This document shows, piece after piece, positions 19,860-29,644 of a stretch of 64,000 bases of DNA; positions within the stretch are counted from its first letter, which is position 1; each line of letters opens with the position of its first letter. The notes beneath the pieces were generated by a model. It was not told the origin of the DNA, searched no databases, and saw only the letters and a program-made list of their open reading frames with translations. Made by a program: the position numbers and the translations under genes. Source of the stretch: Okeania sp. KiyG1 (lineage in GTDB: Bacteria; Cyanobacteriota; Cyanobacteriia; Cyanobacteriales; Microcoleaceae). The stretch is taken from positions 24,542 to 88,541 of the forward strand of contig NZ_BLZO01000069.1 in the NCBI RefSeq assembly GCF_014132355.1, in the 5' to 3' direction.

Positions 19860-20777
19860 CTACTGTAATTGAGGTAAAGCCTTTCTTGCCCTTTCTGCAC
19901 GAGCATCTGCCGACTCCATCACTTCATCAATTTTTTCCAACATTTCCCCTGGATAATTTTCTAGCACCTTAGTAGAAAGAGAAATTCGCTTTCGGCCTTC
20001 ATCTAAATCAACAATCATCGCCCTAACCAAATTACCCTGGGCAAAAATAGTTGATAAAGAATCAACCCGTTTTTGACTAACTTGGGTAATATGCAGCAAA
20101 CCAGTTAAACCCTCTAAATCGACAAAAACCCCAAAAGGTTTCACTCCAGCAACCTTTCCTTCAACCAACTGACCAACTATTAACTTACTAAAACCAGCAG
20201 ATTGAGCAGCCAAACGCTGAGACATCACAATTTTCTTCTTTTCTTGGTCTAATTCCAAAAAATTGACCGTCAATACTTGGTCAATCAATGACTCTAAATT
20301 ATCCTTTGCCAGAAGATGGGAGCGCGGAATAAAACCCCGCAAAGATTGTACATCCACCGTCACCCCACCCTTATTAGTACCAATTACTCGAACTTGGAAA
20401 GACTGACCACCTTCTTGTAATTCAATCAAATTCTCCCAAATTTGATTAATTTCTAGCTGCTTGATAGAAAGAAGCACTTCTCCTTCTGCATTTTGCTCGC
20501 GGATAATTAGGAAGTCCCGTTCTAGCTGTAATGGTAGTGCTTCCGATAAATCTTGTGTTACTCCCAAGAAAGCTTCTTGAATGGGTAAAAGAGCTAAAGA
20601 CTTACCCCCTATATCAATGTATATACCTTCAGATTCATAACTATATACTTTTCCAGTAACTATTTGTCCTTTTTGAAATTCATAATTATATTGAGGTTGT
20701 TCGAGAGCTTTAGCAAAATCGTCCATGGAAAAGGACTGTTTACTTTCTTGAGAGCTGCTTGATTCGGGATTCATCAT
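19860..20777 (-). CDS. rps1b: S1-domain RNA-binding protein, Rps1b-type ribosomal protein S1 homologue
   Basis: 305 residues with three S1 (OB-fold) repeats: about 34-105 (GQIVTGKVYSYESEGIYIDI), 118-185 (weaker, GGVTVDVQSLRGFIPRSHL) and 196-268 (GQLVEGKVAGVKPFGVFVDL, then GLLHITQVS). The length and three-repeat plan match the second cyanobacterial S1 homologue, exemplified by Synechocystis slr1984, rather than the larger bacterial six-repeat S1. It likely binds mRNA at translation initiation. A start at the second ATG (20774) is equally possible. A TnpB-element end with hairpins lies immediately upstream of the start. Confidence 0.85.
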   Translation of the reverse strand: MMNPESSSSQESKQSFSMDDFAKALEQPQYNYEFQKGQIVTGKVYSYESEGIYIDIGGKSLALLPIQEAFLGVTQDLSEALPLQLERDFLIIREQNAEGEVLLSIKQLEINQIWENLIELQEGGQSFQVRVIGTNKGGVTVDVQSLRGFIPRSHLLAKDNLESLIDQVLTVNFLELDQEKKKIVMSQRLAAQSAGFSKLIVGQLVEGKVAGVKPFGVFVDLEGLTGLLHITQVSQKRVDSLSTIFAQGNLVRAMIVDLDEGRKRISLSTKVLENYPGEMLEKIDEVMESADARAERARKALPQLQ

Positions 20778-20799
20778 AAACTTTCGGTAAGTGGGAAAC

Positions 20800-21746
20800 C
20801 AGCCAGTTTTTAACGGCTGGATGGAAACGATGCGACGGGTTTTAACCCGTAGTCACGCACATTGCCAATTTTGAATATTTTCGCTACTAAGATGTATTAT
20901 AAGTGCGAAAGTTAATTATGTATCTTACCCAAAAGAACAAAATTATAAACCTGTATGGCCAGAAGTTTAGAGCCTTAAAGCAATTGTGCAGATTATCTAA
21001 AAATATTTACAATGTAGGACTTTACTCTGGGTGATAGTTTTATTTTGCTGAGGGCGGATATCTCAGATACGAGTCAAATTACCATTACTGCAAGGATAAC
21101 GAAAGCGTTTGCGTAGCATTCCGTAGGAAAGCTCCTCTGTAAGAGGCAAATTATCAACTACTTCAAACCTATATTGCACAGCAAACTTTAAAAGTTGTAG
21201 ATAGGTCTTTTAATAATTAATAATTAATAATTAATAATTAATAATTAACAATTACCTCAGACCTGGGGTTAGACAATAAGCGCAACTTGTGTATCAAATA
21301 TTGGGTCATCGTTTATTTTAGACGGTAGAAAACTTAGATCAATCAACCAGTTGTACAACAAGGAAAATTCGCTTATTACAGTCATTAAAGGATAAACAAG
21401 GCATTAAAGGTTTAACCAAAAAACAAGGCGCGCATTACAGTAAATCGGAACAATAAAGTTAGAGATTACCTAAATAAAGCAGCTAGATATTTAATTAACT
21501 GGTGTAGAGAAAACAAAATATCTACTATTTTTTTTGGTGTTAATCCAGGGATGAAACAAAATCTCAATTTAGGTAAAAAAAACAATCAAAAGTTGGTGCA
21601 AATATCACACAACATTTTTAGATTCAAACTAAAAGCCATGTGTGATAGGTATGGGTTAACTTACATGGAGCAAGATAAGTCTTATACTTCCAAGGCTAGT
21701 TTTTTAGATAGCGATCCAATACCTGTTTACCGAATAATTAATAATT
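20800..21746 (+). pseudogene. tnpB: Decayed IS200/IS605-type element with tnpB remnants
   Basis: A hairpin-rich left end (CCAGTTTTTAACGGCTGG and GCGACGGGTTTTAACCCGTAGTC, about 20803-20855) is followed by tnpB pieces. These are MYLTQKNKIINLYGQKFRAL from the ATG at 20918, NYQLLQTYIAQQTLKVVDR near 21135, [17 protein letters not shown] near 21315, and a C-terminal frame 21551-21748 with AMCDRYGLTYMEQDKSYTSK. Indels, an F8 palindrome and an AATTAATAATT microsatellite break the frame. The 3' end is cut off by an F1 repeat. It is older than the element at 16783. Confidence 0.7.
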
Positions 21747-21974
21747 AGGGTTTGCACTTCACTAGTCTTTTAGTAGGGGTAGGAGACAGGAGACAGGAGA
21801 AATTGGAATTTATAGCAGGTAGGAGTAAGAATTGTTCCTTGATTTTTCTGCCCAAGTCTTGCCTAAAATACTAACTTTTTGAGCATAAAGAGCTGAAAAA
21901 TTTGCATTTTATTCTACCCCAAAAAAGCTAAAGCCTTTATATGTCAATGCTTTGATATTTAATCAGCAAGCCCT
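21747..21974 (-). repeat. Dispersed repeat F1, inverted copy
   Basis: It runs from AGGGTTTGCACTTCACTAGT to AATCAGCAAGCCCT, opposite in direction to copy 1. It terminates the tnpB remnant before it, which suggests insertion into or next to that pseudogene. Confidence 0.65.
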
Positions 21975-22009
21975 AATTAATAATTAAATAATTTTGGTTT
22001 AAAGCCTCC

Positions 22010-22090
22010 CCTTTAAAGGGAAAAAAGCGGTCGAGATATGGGAGGAAACCTGCGCCATATCCAATCGACCAAGAGAAGAAATAATATTTC
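22010..22090 (+). repeat. Structured repeat F5, copy 1
   Basis: The core at 22029-22070 folds as a nested hairpin: GGTCGA pairs with TCGACC, GATATGG with CCATATC, and an AGG/CCT tip closes the loop. Two further copies (37461-37566 inverted, 56261-56400) keep the fold with substituted pairs. It could be a structured RNA or a palindromic DNA element. Confidence 0.55.
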
Positions 22091-22142
22091 CTGATATTCA
22101 ATTCCGTAAAGGTTAAAACCAGAGGTAATTATCAATTATCAA

Positions 22143-22898
22143 TTATCCATTATCCATTAATGAAAATTCTTGACTAAACAGTTGCTTTGTCTTAACCCAA
22201 GCATCAGTAGCAGCTTCAGCATTATAACTACTACGATGGTCACAAAAGAAACCATGGTCTGCCGGATAACGAAATACCTGGTGCTTAATTTGATACTTCT
22301 GTAATTCTGCCTCTATTTGGTCTACTTGTTCTACGGGAATTAAAGGATCTTCTGTGCCAAAAAAGCAGTAGATAGTACCACTAATTTTCGGAGTTAGAGT
22401 AATAGTAGGTTCACCACCACCGGGAGTACCAGTGGCAATACCAGCTCCATAGAAAGAGGCAGTTGCTTGAATTTCTGGTAAAGTTGCTGCCAGATAACTC
22501 ACATGGCCTCCAAAACAGAAACCAATACAACCAAACTTATCTGCTTTAATAGTAGGTAGGGTTTTGAGATAGTTTATAGTAGCTTGAACATCACTTAGTA
22601 GTTCTGAGGCTTTGGTTTGTTCTTTATATTTGCGGCCCAGTTTTAAATCTTCCTCACTATAGCCAACTTCAAAACCGGGAGCTTGACGTTGGTAGATTGA
22701 GGGAGCGATCGCTACATAACCTTGTTTGGCAATTTTTTCTGTTACTTCTCGAATATGGGCATTGACCCCAAATATTTCTTGAATTACTACTACTGCTGGA
22801 AATAGATTTTCTTCTACTGGTTGTGCTAGATAGGAAGCTATTTCTAGGTCTCCGTTGGGGACTTGAATATGGCCTGTACGAATTTTTAATTCTGTCAT
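22143..22898 (-). CDS. Dienelactone hydrolase family protein
   Basis: 251 residues of alpha/beta-hydrolase fold. The nucleophile elbow is GCIGFCFGGH with Cys128, as in carboxymethylenebutenolidase. The acid is Asp184 (FGTEDPLIP) and the base is His215 (YPADHGFFCD). Length fits single-domain DLH proteins. In aromatic degraders this family opens dienelactones. Cyanobacterial members are general alpha/beta-hydrolases of uncertain substrate, and no aromatic pathway gene lies nearby. The start ATG at 22898 sits just before the KIRTGHIQVPNGDLE strand pair typical of the family. Confidence 0.88.
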   Translation of the reverse strand: MTELKIRTGHIQVPNGDLEIASYLAQPVEENLFPAVVVIQEIFGVNAHIREVTEKIAKQGYVAIAPSIYQRQAPGFEVGYSEEDLKLGRKYKEQTKASELLSDVQATINYLKTLPTIKADKFGCIGFCFGGHVSYLAATLPEIQATASFYGAGIATGTPGGGEPTITLTPKISGTIYCFFGTEDPLIPVEQVDQIEAELQKYQIKHQVFRYPADHGFFCDHRSSYNAEAATDAWVKTKQLFSQEFSLMDNG

Positions 22899-22945
22899 AT
22901 AGTTTCTACACTCCGAAGGTATTAGGTAGGAGGTTGTAAGTATTT

Positions 22946-23247
22946 AGGGCTTGCTGATTAAATCTAAAAGCATTGACAAGTAAAGGTTTGAGCCTTCTTT
23001 AATTCCCAAGTCGTGCGCTGGGAGTAGTCTAAAACCCTCAAAAAGTTAGCATAAAAGGCAAACCTTCGGACAGAAAAATTGAGGGACAAAACGCCCGCTC
23101 CTACCTCCTCGCTCCCGACCCATGTCTCCTGTCTCCTGTCTCCTGTCTCCCCTCCTGGGAGGGAGGGGCGAGGGGTGGGTTGGGAGGGGAGGGGCGAGGG
23201 GTGGGTTGTCTCCTACCCTTACCCATAAGACTTTTTCAGCAAACCCT
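22946..23247 (+). repeat. Dispersed repeat F1, copy 3
   Basis: Longest copy (302 bp): AGGGCTTGCTGATTAAATCT on the left, TTTTTCAGCAAACCCT on the right. The extra length comes from duplicated GGGAGGGGCGAGGGGTGGG blocks and CTCCTGT tracts. It fills most of the spacer between the dienelactone hydrolase and the divergent GntR regulator. Confidence 0.7.
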
Positions 23248-23442
23248 ATTTAGATGGGAAAAGTTTACTTAAATCCTTATTCAAAACTAGATGCTATCTA
23301 GTTGATTGTTCAGAATACATAATAATTGTTCAAGTAATTAAGATCAATTTAATTAAAAGATTTAATATGAGTGAGTTCTTGACGAAGCAAAAACTAAAAT
23401 TAGAGGATGAAAATTTATTTCTGAGCAGCAGTTTTTTCTACT

Positions 23443-24426
23443 ATGGTTAATTTTCAGATTAAAGCAGATAGTGATATTCCTGCATCAAACCAATTATTTA
23501 ATCAAATTCGGTTTGCCATTGCTTCTCGACAATTTCCCCCTGGCCATCGACTACCTAGTACTCGACAACTTGCGATGCAAACTGGTTTACATCGCAACAC
23601 GATAAGTAAGGTATATCGTCAACTTGAAGATATCGATCTTGTGGAAGCTCAAGCAGGTTCAGGTATTTATGTCAGAGCGCAGGGAAATGAGAGAGGGCCA
23701 AGGTTAAATTCTCCCTTTTATGACAAGTATCCCCATGCCAGTAATATAGTCAAGGGTGGCTTGGATGAATTACTGTCCCAAGGTTGTAGTTTGAATGAAG
23801 CTAGAGAAATGTTTCTCTCTGAGATTGATTGGCGACTGCGTTGTAGTGCCAGGGTATTAGTTACAGCTCCCTCTAATGATATTGGTATTGGACAGTTAAT
23901 GGCTAAAGAGTTGGAACAAGCTCTTAATATTTCTGTCCAAGTAGTTCCTCTGGAAGAACTAGGTAGAGTTATAGAGGAAATATCTTCTGGAACGGTTGTC
24001 ACAAGTCGATATTTCATTGGACGAGCTGAAAAAATAGCTGCTCCTCAATCTGTACGAGTGATTCCAATTGATATATATGATTATGCTCAAGAATTTAAGT
24101 TGGTCAATAATTTATCTCAGGGAAGTTACTTTGGTATTGTTAGTCTCAGTTCTGGTCTACTAAAAGCTGCAGAAGTAATTATTTACAGCTTGCGTGGAAA
24201 TGACATAAATGTAATGACTGCCCAACAGGAAGAAACCCACAAAGTTGATGCTATGGTGCGGGTAGCTAAAATAATTATTTGTGACAGATTTAGTGATGCT
24301 AAAGTTAAAGCTGCCGTACAAAAAAACAGAGCAGATATTATTCGCCCGCCACAAATTATCTGTTTTGAAAATTACATTGGTACAGAGTCAATTAATTTAT
24401 TGAAACGAGAGTTGGGTTTGGTATAG
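23443..24426 (+). CDS. GntR-family transcriptional regulator
   Basis: 327 residues. Residues ~8-75 form the winged helix-turn-helix: PASNQLFNQIRFAIASRQ, then GHRLPSTRQLAMQTGLHRNT, then VYRQLEDIDLVEAQAGSGIYV. The longer C-terminal part (80-327) is neither a UTRA nor an MocR aminotransferase domain of usual length. It has an alternating alpha/beta pattern (ARVLVTAPSNDIGIGQLMAK, then QVVPLEELG, then TVVTSRYFIG) resembling a ligand-sensing periplasmic-binding-like fold. The ligand is unknown. It lies divergent to the hydrolase gene, with an F1 repeat in the shared spacer; whether it controls that gene is speculative. Confidence 0.82.
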   Translation: MVNFQIKADSDIPASNQLFNQIRFAIASRQFPPGHRLPSTRQLAMQTGLHRNTISKVYRQLEDIDLVEAQAGSGIYVRAQGNERGPRLNSPFYDKYPHASNIVKGGLDELLSQGCSLNEAREMFLSEIDWRLRCSARVLVTAPSNDIGIGQLMAKELEQALNISVQVVPLEELGRVIEEISSGTVVTSRYFIGRAEKIAAPQSVRVIPIDIYDYAQEFKLVNNLSQGSYFGIVSLSSGLLKAAEVIIYSLRGNDINVMTAQQEETHKVDAMVRVAKIIICDRFSDAKVKAAVQKNRADIIRPPQIICFENYIGTESINLLKRELGLV

Positions 24427-24907
24427 TTACTTCTTAAGATTATGCAAGATGAAGAACAATTAGATAAAATTAATATTAATTTATTCCCTATTTCCAATGT
24501 TTATGCTGCTATAACTTTATATGGTATTTTCAAATATTGTGAAGCCTAATAGTAAGCATTTCCGTTTGTCATGCTGCGCAAACAGCAGTCAGCTATTAGC
24601 TATCAGTTATTAACTTATTATCTGAGAAGGAGAATTCAAAATTATGTTTATACAGCATTCCGCAGGAAATAAAAAGGTAACAAGTTAACCTTAGTAAGTC
24701 CTGTGTATTCATGCATCTTTTTGCGTAGCATTACAAACGGAAATTCTTACTCCTAATAATTGCTGAATATAGCAGCACTAAAAAATCTCTATCTATTATT
24801 TCCTCTTATTCCATTTTTCTATCAATCTTAGTTTCACACCTTAAAATAGAAAAATTATAGTTCAATCAGAAATAAAAAAATCCAACTATAAATTATATTT
24901 TGATTTT
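24427..24907. other. Spacer with F8 palindromes
   Basis: No gene seen. Two F8-like stretches (AAGCATTTCCGTTTGTCATGC near 24552, and CAGCATTCCGCAGGAAA near 24654) and a further TTTTTGCGTAGCATTACAAAC stretch near 24719 are present among AT-rich sequence. Confidence 0.45.
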
Positions 24908-25561
24908 ATGGAACCAAGCATTAATTTAAAGCAAGCTATTGAAAAACGTCGTTCTGCTCGTGCATTTAGTAAAGATTTAATTCCTAATGTAATCCTAGAA
25001 GAAATTTTACGTCTGGGTATGATGGCTCCTTCTAGTTTTAATTTACAACCTTGGCGTTTTATTGTGGTTAAGAAACAAGATAATAAAGAACGACTTAAGG
25101 CTTGTGCTTTTAATCAACGCCAGGTAGGAGAAGCTCCAGTAGTTTTAATTTGTTGTGGCGATCGCCATGTATCTAAACCAGAATATATAGAATCTATAAT
25201 TGAGTTGCGCAAAGAGCATGAAGCTATCAATGATACTTATGCAGATTATATGAAAAATTCAATTCCTAAAATGTTTGAAAATCCTCATTCTTTTGAGTCT
25301 ATGGAAGCTTGGATAAATAGGCAAATAATGTTAGCAGTAGCTCAAATTATGCTCATTTCTAGTAGTTTTGGGGTTGATAGTTGTCCTCTCGAAGGATTTA
25401 TTACATCTCAAGTTAAAGCAGCATTTAATATTCCTGAGCAAGTAGATGTTTGTTGTCTATTAGCTATGGGTTATGCTGCTGAACCATTTAAAAAATACGG
25501 TGGACGTCTTTCTGTTCGTCAGGTCTGCTTTCAAGAAACCTATGGACAGGATTTTGTCTGA
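24908..25561 (+). CDS. Nitroreductase-family FMN oxidoreductase
   Basis: 217 residues. The N-terminal FMN-phosphate contact region KRRSARAFSKD, the GMMAPSSFNLQPWRFIVV block and the C-terminal LAMGYAAEPFKKYGGR are typical of the NfsB/FRase-I-like superfamily. These are homodimeric NAD(P)H-dependent flavoproteins reducing nitro groups, quinones or other small electrophiles. A central block with GVDSCPLEGF positions the dimer-interface flavin site. The physiological substrate cannot be deduced. The ATG start sits just before the first helix. It lies 480 bp after the GntR gene, same strand, so it is probably separately transcribed. Confidence 0.88.
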   Translation: MEPSINLKQAIEKRRSARAFSKDLIPNVILEEILRLGMMAPSSFNLQPWRFIVVKKQDNKERLKACAFNQRQVGEAPVVLICCGDRHVSKPEYIESIIELRKEHEAINDTYADYMKNSIPKMFENPHSFESMEAWINRQIMLAVAQIMLISSSFGVDSCPLEGFITSQVKAAFNIPEQVDVCCLLAMGYAAEPFKKYGGRLSVRQVCFQETYGQDFV

Positions 25562-25722
25562 TTGACCAATCCTACTAATTTGACCAAAAAATGTGACAAA
25601 ACTGTGTTTGTATGTAACAAAAATTTATCGCAAATATTTATCCAAATTTTATTATTAATAGCTTTACGTTTAGGGTTATTAATTTAGTGACAAAATTCAA
25701 AAGATTAATTCCTAAAATAATT

Positions 25723-25983
25723 AGGGTTTGCGTATGGAAAGTCTTTTTGCTCTTTGTAGGAGACAGGAGAAAACCCACCCCTCGCCCCTCCCCTCCCAGG
25801 AGGGGAGAAATGGGAATGTAGAGGAGGTAGGAGCGGGCGTTTTGTCTCTCAATTTTTCTGCCATAATCGTCCCAAAAAACTAGCTTTATGCAGCTCTTGC
25901 CACCGAAAAGCTGGTACTTTTTTCAACTATAAAACGCTAAAATCAATATCTGTCAATACTTTTAGAATTAATCAGCAAGCCCT
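25723..25983 (-). repeat. Dispersed repeat F1, inverted copy 4
   Basis: AGGGTTTGCGTATGGAAAGT on the left and TTAATCAGCAAGCCCT on the right. The inner part carries CCCACCCCTCGCCCC and AGGAGACAGG blocks shared with the other copies. An F4-like end (ATACCAATTTG) follows directly. Confidence 0.65.
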
Positions 25984-26124
25984 AATTAATACCAATTTGT
26001 TTGATAAATGTTTGCTACAAATTTCTGTTGCCTGTTCCTTATAACTAGAGTTTTGTAACATTATTTATTTTCACGCTTAGTATTGAACCCACAAAGAAAA
26101 GATAATAAAATTATTAACTAGAAA

Positions 26125-26547
26125 ATGAAAACAGCAATCAGAAATATTAATACTCAGATATTAGAGGATAATTTACAAAAAAGCTGGCAATCTTTGAGAG
26201 ATTTCAATGATGCTTGTAAAATTAAATGTGACTTAAAAGCTGGAACATTATTAGTGATTTGTGAACATCCAGCAAATTTAGTGATAGATCGAGAGAAAAC
26301 AATTTCTGAGTTAAAAGATATAGTTCAAAAACAACCACTAGAATCTATTGAGAAAATAGGTATTTGTTTAAATGTGATTGGTCATATACATCCTTATGCT
26401 TATCATTCATTTTTTACCAAGAGTCGGCAAGAAGAGTCTACATTAACTTTTATGCCGAGATGGGTAGATAGAGATATGGATTATCAAGTAAAAATTACAT
26501 CAGAATTTTTAGATTCTTTAGATAATCCATTTGATTTAAAAATTTAG
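26125..26547 (+). CDS. Hypothetical protein, upstream half of a possible frameshift pair
   Basis: 140 residues, no family recognised. It ends KITSEFLDSLDNPFDLKI. The downstream ORF begins with a related stretch (KITSKLLDDLDNPFDAEG) in the -1 frame. That frame is open continuously from 26535, and the stop codon here (TAG, 26545) lies just past a TTTAAAA heptamer. A -1 shift would give one ~640-residue protein: this soluble N-terminal domain, a linker with two LDxLDNPFD motifs, one membrane helix and repeat helices. Without a shift, this is a small cytosolic protein. Confidence 0.6.
   Translation: MKTAIRNINTQILEDNLQKSWQSLRDFNDACKIKCDLKAGTLLVICEHPANLVIDREKTISELKDIVQKQPLESIEKIGICLNVIGHIHPYAYHSFFTKSRQEESTLTFMPRWVDRDMDYQVKITSEFLDSLDNPFDLKI
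26535..26541 (+). promoter_or_regulatory. Candidate -1 ribosomal frameshift heptamer TTTAAAA
   Basis: The zero-frame codons are GAT TTA AAA ATT TAG. The heptamer T TTA AAA therefore fits the X XXY YYZ rule in frame, four nucleotides before the stop. A simultaneous slip gives TTT AAA AAT TTA GAA CAG, which enters the frame of the 26652-28052 ORF exactly. No obvious strong stem-loop follows by eye. It may instead be a simple one-base loss in the A5 run. Confidence 0.35.
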
Positions 26548-26651
26548 AACAGATATCTATTAGGTTAGAGTCTGAGCTAAACACTAATGTCGAGAAAGAG
26601 GATATTCCTGGAAATAAAAGTCAAAACTCAGAGATTAAAATTACTTCAAAA

Positions 26652-28052
26652 TTGCTGGATGATTTAGATAACCCCTTTGATGCGGAAGGATTAGATCTAT
26701 CTCTAAAAATCAAGAATAAAAGCAAAAATTCTAATTATGTAGAACAAAAATCAACTGTTAACTTCAGTACCTTCTCTAAAGTAGAATTTCTCAGTGCCAG
26801 TTTAAGTTTGACCATTTTAATAGGCTGTTTTTATGCAATAACTCAACCCTGTGTTATAGGAAAATGTATGATCGTACCCACAGCAAGAGAGTTAAATCAA
26901 CAATCATTAGAAACAATTAAAAATTTTCAAAACTCTCTAGCTCCAAAGCAAGCAAAAGAAAAGTTACAAAAAGCAGTTCAAGATTTAAACAAAATTCCAT
27001 TTTGGTCAATACATTATCTAGAGTCACAACATTTAAAATCTACTTACAAAGTAGAAATTCAACATTTGGAAAATATTGAACAAGCTTTAGCTAAAGGTCA
27101 ACAAGCAGCTCAAAATAGTAAAACTTTGCCACTCAAAGTAGAAGATTGGATAGAAACTCAATCACTTTGGCAAAATGCAATTTTCTTACTAGAAAAAGTA
27201 CCAGAAGATAGTACTGCTTATCCTTTTGCTAAGAATAAACTACAGCAATATCGTAAATATTTAGTGGCGATTAAAGGTAGATTAACAACAGAAGAAGCAG
27301 CAGATAAAAAATTAATTGCTGCTAAAAAATCAGCTCAGTTAGCAAATACAAGAGAAGTCGTAGCTCAGTTTCCTGAAAGCTGGAAAAGTGTATATTCAAG
27401 TTGGGCGGATGCCTTAGATAAAATATCTTCTATTCCACCACAAACAACTGCCTATTTAGAAGCTAAAAATTTACTCCCTCAGTATGAACAAAAACTTCAG
27501 TTAGCTGAGGAACGTAGGATTATAGAACAAATTGGTGAAGAATATTATAATCAAGCTATTAGTTATGCGAAACAAGCTGAAGTTTTTGAGACAAAAGATA
27601 ATTGGCAAGAGGCTGTGGAATATTGGCAAAATGCTCTAAATTCTGCTGAGGAAGTACCTACCAATTCTAGTTATTTTTCTAAGGCAAAACCTCTGATTAA
27701 ATCTTATGACACTATTCTCAAAATAGCACAAGCTAACCAGAGATTTTTAGATACTATAGCTAAAGCTCGTCAAGATTTAAGTAAGACTTGTAAGGGAACA
27801 CCCAAAATTTGTGAATATAGTATTACTAAGGATTTAATTACTGTACGCTTAACTTCTGATTATGTGGATAAAATTAAGAAAACAGCTAAGGAGTTACAGG
27901 GGAATAAAGATCAAAAGAGTTTGAATCAACTAGAAAAACATTTGAAAACTTTACAGATAGCTTTGAAGGCTATTAGTAATAATGCCAATATTCCTTTAGA
28001 GGTTTATAACCCACAAGGTTTAAAAATTGCTGCTCATATTCCTAATAGTTGA
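26652..28052 (+). CDS. Single-pass membrane protein with degenerate helical repeats
   Basis: 466 residues from TTG; no ATG/GTG/TTG precedes it in the frame, which is open back to 26535, so translation may enter by frameshift. One membrane helix lies at about 45-62 (LSLTILIGCFYAI). Beyond it are at least three ~75-residue repeats built on W..A...LEKVP..S.AY..A...L..Y...L (about residues 170-210, 245-290, 315-360), resembling TPR-like hairpins. The C-terminus has three cysteines (TCKGTPKICEYS) and a short beta region ending PLEVYNPQGLKI. The topology suggests an extracytoplasmic repeat domain. Function is unknown. Confidence 0.65.
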   Translation: MLDDLDNPFDAEGLDLSLKIKNKSKNSNYVEQKSTVNFSTFSKVEFLSASLSLTILIGCFYAITQPCVIGKCMIVPTARELNQQSLETIKNFQNSLAPKQAKEKLQKAVQDLNKIPFWSIHYLESQHLKSTYKVEIQHLENIEQALAKGQQAAQNSKTLPLKVEDWIETQSLWQNAIFLLEKVPEDSTAYPFAKNKLQQYRKYLVAIKGRLTTEEAADKKLIAAKKSAQLANTREVVAQFPESWKSVYSSWADALDKISSIPPQTTAYLEAKNLLPQYEQKLQLAEERRIIEQIGEEYYNQAISYAKQAEVFETKDNWQEAVEYWQNALNSAEEVPTNSSYFSKAKPLIKSYDTILKIAQANQRFLDTIAKARQDLSKTCKGTPKICEYSITKDLITVRLTSDYVDKIKKTAKELQGNKDQKSLNQLEKHLKTLQIALKAISNNANIPLEVYNPQGLKIAAHIPNS

Positions 28053-28477
28053 AGTAATTTCAGTTATCAGTTATCAGTTATCAGTTAACAGTACCTCTAC
28101 AATAAAGAGGCTTGAAATCTGTAATATTCTCGATTTTTACCCTTGGTATGATACTAATTTTTAAAAGAAAGCGATCATGGAGAATTAGCAGACATAGTTG
28201 ACCGTTAAATAATACTTTTAGAGTGAGGTATTGAATTAAGATGAAATTTGAGCATACCTTCTATATTTAAATATGAGAAAATTGCTACTTTTTGAAAGTA
28301 GAAATAGGCTTCTCTATTTATGAAGCGATCGCTCAATTGGCAATTGGATAACTTTTCTAAATTGTAGAGGTACTGATAACTGATAACTGAAATTACCTTC
28401 AGCTACTTACCATGACATTTGAGCAACTGCTAGACAAGGATTTGGCCACAGATACACGGATGATTAATCTGCATTCT
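28053..28477. other. Spacer leading into the satellite, with F6 ends
   Basis: TTATCAG heptads with ACCTCTACAATAAAGAGG occur at about 28060-28110, and an inverted counterpart lies at about 28370-28395. A ~55-bp stretch (GCTACTTTTTGAAAGT ... ATGAAGCGAT, about 28281-28330) recurs beyond the satellite at about 30587-30634. The satellite is therefore bracketed by direct repeats. Confidence 0.45.
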
Positions 28478-28739
28478 GTGCAGCTCCAAAAAACAGCAAG
28501 GCTTTTCCCCTGGCATCCCTAAAAAAATCGTGATAGTATGTAATTATTGGGTGTTTATCGCCCCTACGCATGACTTTTTATTCAACGCAAAAACAGCATT
28601 TCGTTACTGAATACATATAGAAGGCATACTCACATAACCAAAGCACCAGAAAATCATCATCCTGTGAAGCACTACGAACAGAATTTCGGAAAAATTTTCT
28701 ACCATTAACAGTATCGATATAGGTCAACATATCAATATA

Positions 28740-28852
28740 GGCGTTGCTGAGGGGCGGGATGAAACTTTTGACAGAAGGTAAATCCCATGTTTTGTTTTTT
28801 ATACGGACTGTGTTCGAGAGCCTAAAATTCATCCTGCACTCTATGCAACGCC
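28740..28852. mobile_element. F3 MITE inserted in satellite module B (first copy)
   Basis: 113 bp from GGCGTTGCTGAGGGGCGGGA to ACTCTATGCAACGCC. Terminal inverted repeats GGCGTTGC/GCAACGCC, with inner GGGATGAA/TTCATCC, match the stand-alone copy at 11587-11685. Flanking ATATA on both sides suggests a short AT target duplication. Confidence 0.65.
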
Positions 28853-29526
28853 ATATATATACTCATATAGAGGGGATGTAGCTACTGCTATGCGATCGCT
28901 ATTATTCACAACCAAAGAAAAATTATCATCCTGTGAAGCTCCAAAAAAACGGCAAGGTATTTCCTCTGGCATTCTCAAAAAAATTATGATAGTATGTAAA
29001 CATTGGCTTCTACTCGCCCCTACGCATGACTTTTTATTCAACGCAAAAACAGCATTTCGTTACTGAATACATATAGAAGAGATACTCACATAACCAAAGC
29101 ACCAGAAAATCATCATCCTGTGAAACTCTAAAAAATTAAGTGGCGACACCGAAAAATTTTCACCCCATCAACACATCCATATATTTACTCATGTAAAGGC
29201 GATGTCGCTACCGCACAGCAAGTGCGGTAGCTATTATTCACTTTTGAATCAAATTATCATTCTGTGAAGCTTCAAAAAAACGGCAAGGTATTTCCTCTTG
29301 CATCCCTAAAAAAATCGTGATAGTATGTAATCGTTGGGTTCTACTCGCACCTACGCATGACTTTTTATTCAACGCAAAAACAGCATTTCGTTACTGAATA
29401 CATATAGAAGAGATACTCACATAACCAAAGCAGAGAAAATTCATCATCCTGTGAAGCACTACGAACAGAATTTCGGAAAAATTTTCTACCATTAACAGTA
29501 TCGATATAGGTCAACATATCAATATA

Positions 29527-29644
29527 GGCGTTGCTGAGGGGCGGGATGAAACTTTTGGCAGAAGGTAAATCCCATGTTTTGTTTTTTATGCTTCCTGTGT
29601 TCGAGAGCCTAAAATTCCCGAACGCACTCTATCTATGCAACGCC
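29527..29644. mobile_element. F3 MITE inserted in satellite module B (second copy)
   Basis: 118 bp, nearly the same as the copy at 28740 and at the same point of its repeat unit, with small differences near the right end (CCCGAACGCACTCTATCTAT). One insertion followed by duplication of a larger block explains both copies better than two insertions. Confidence 0.65.

Noticed and set aside
28578-29041. Two reverse frames inside the A/B satellite
   Set aside because: Frames are not kept in the other units of the array.
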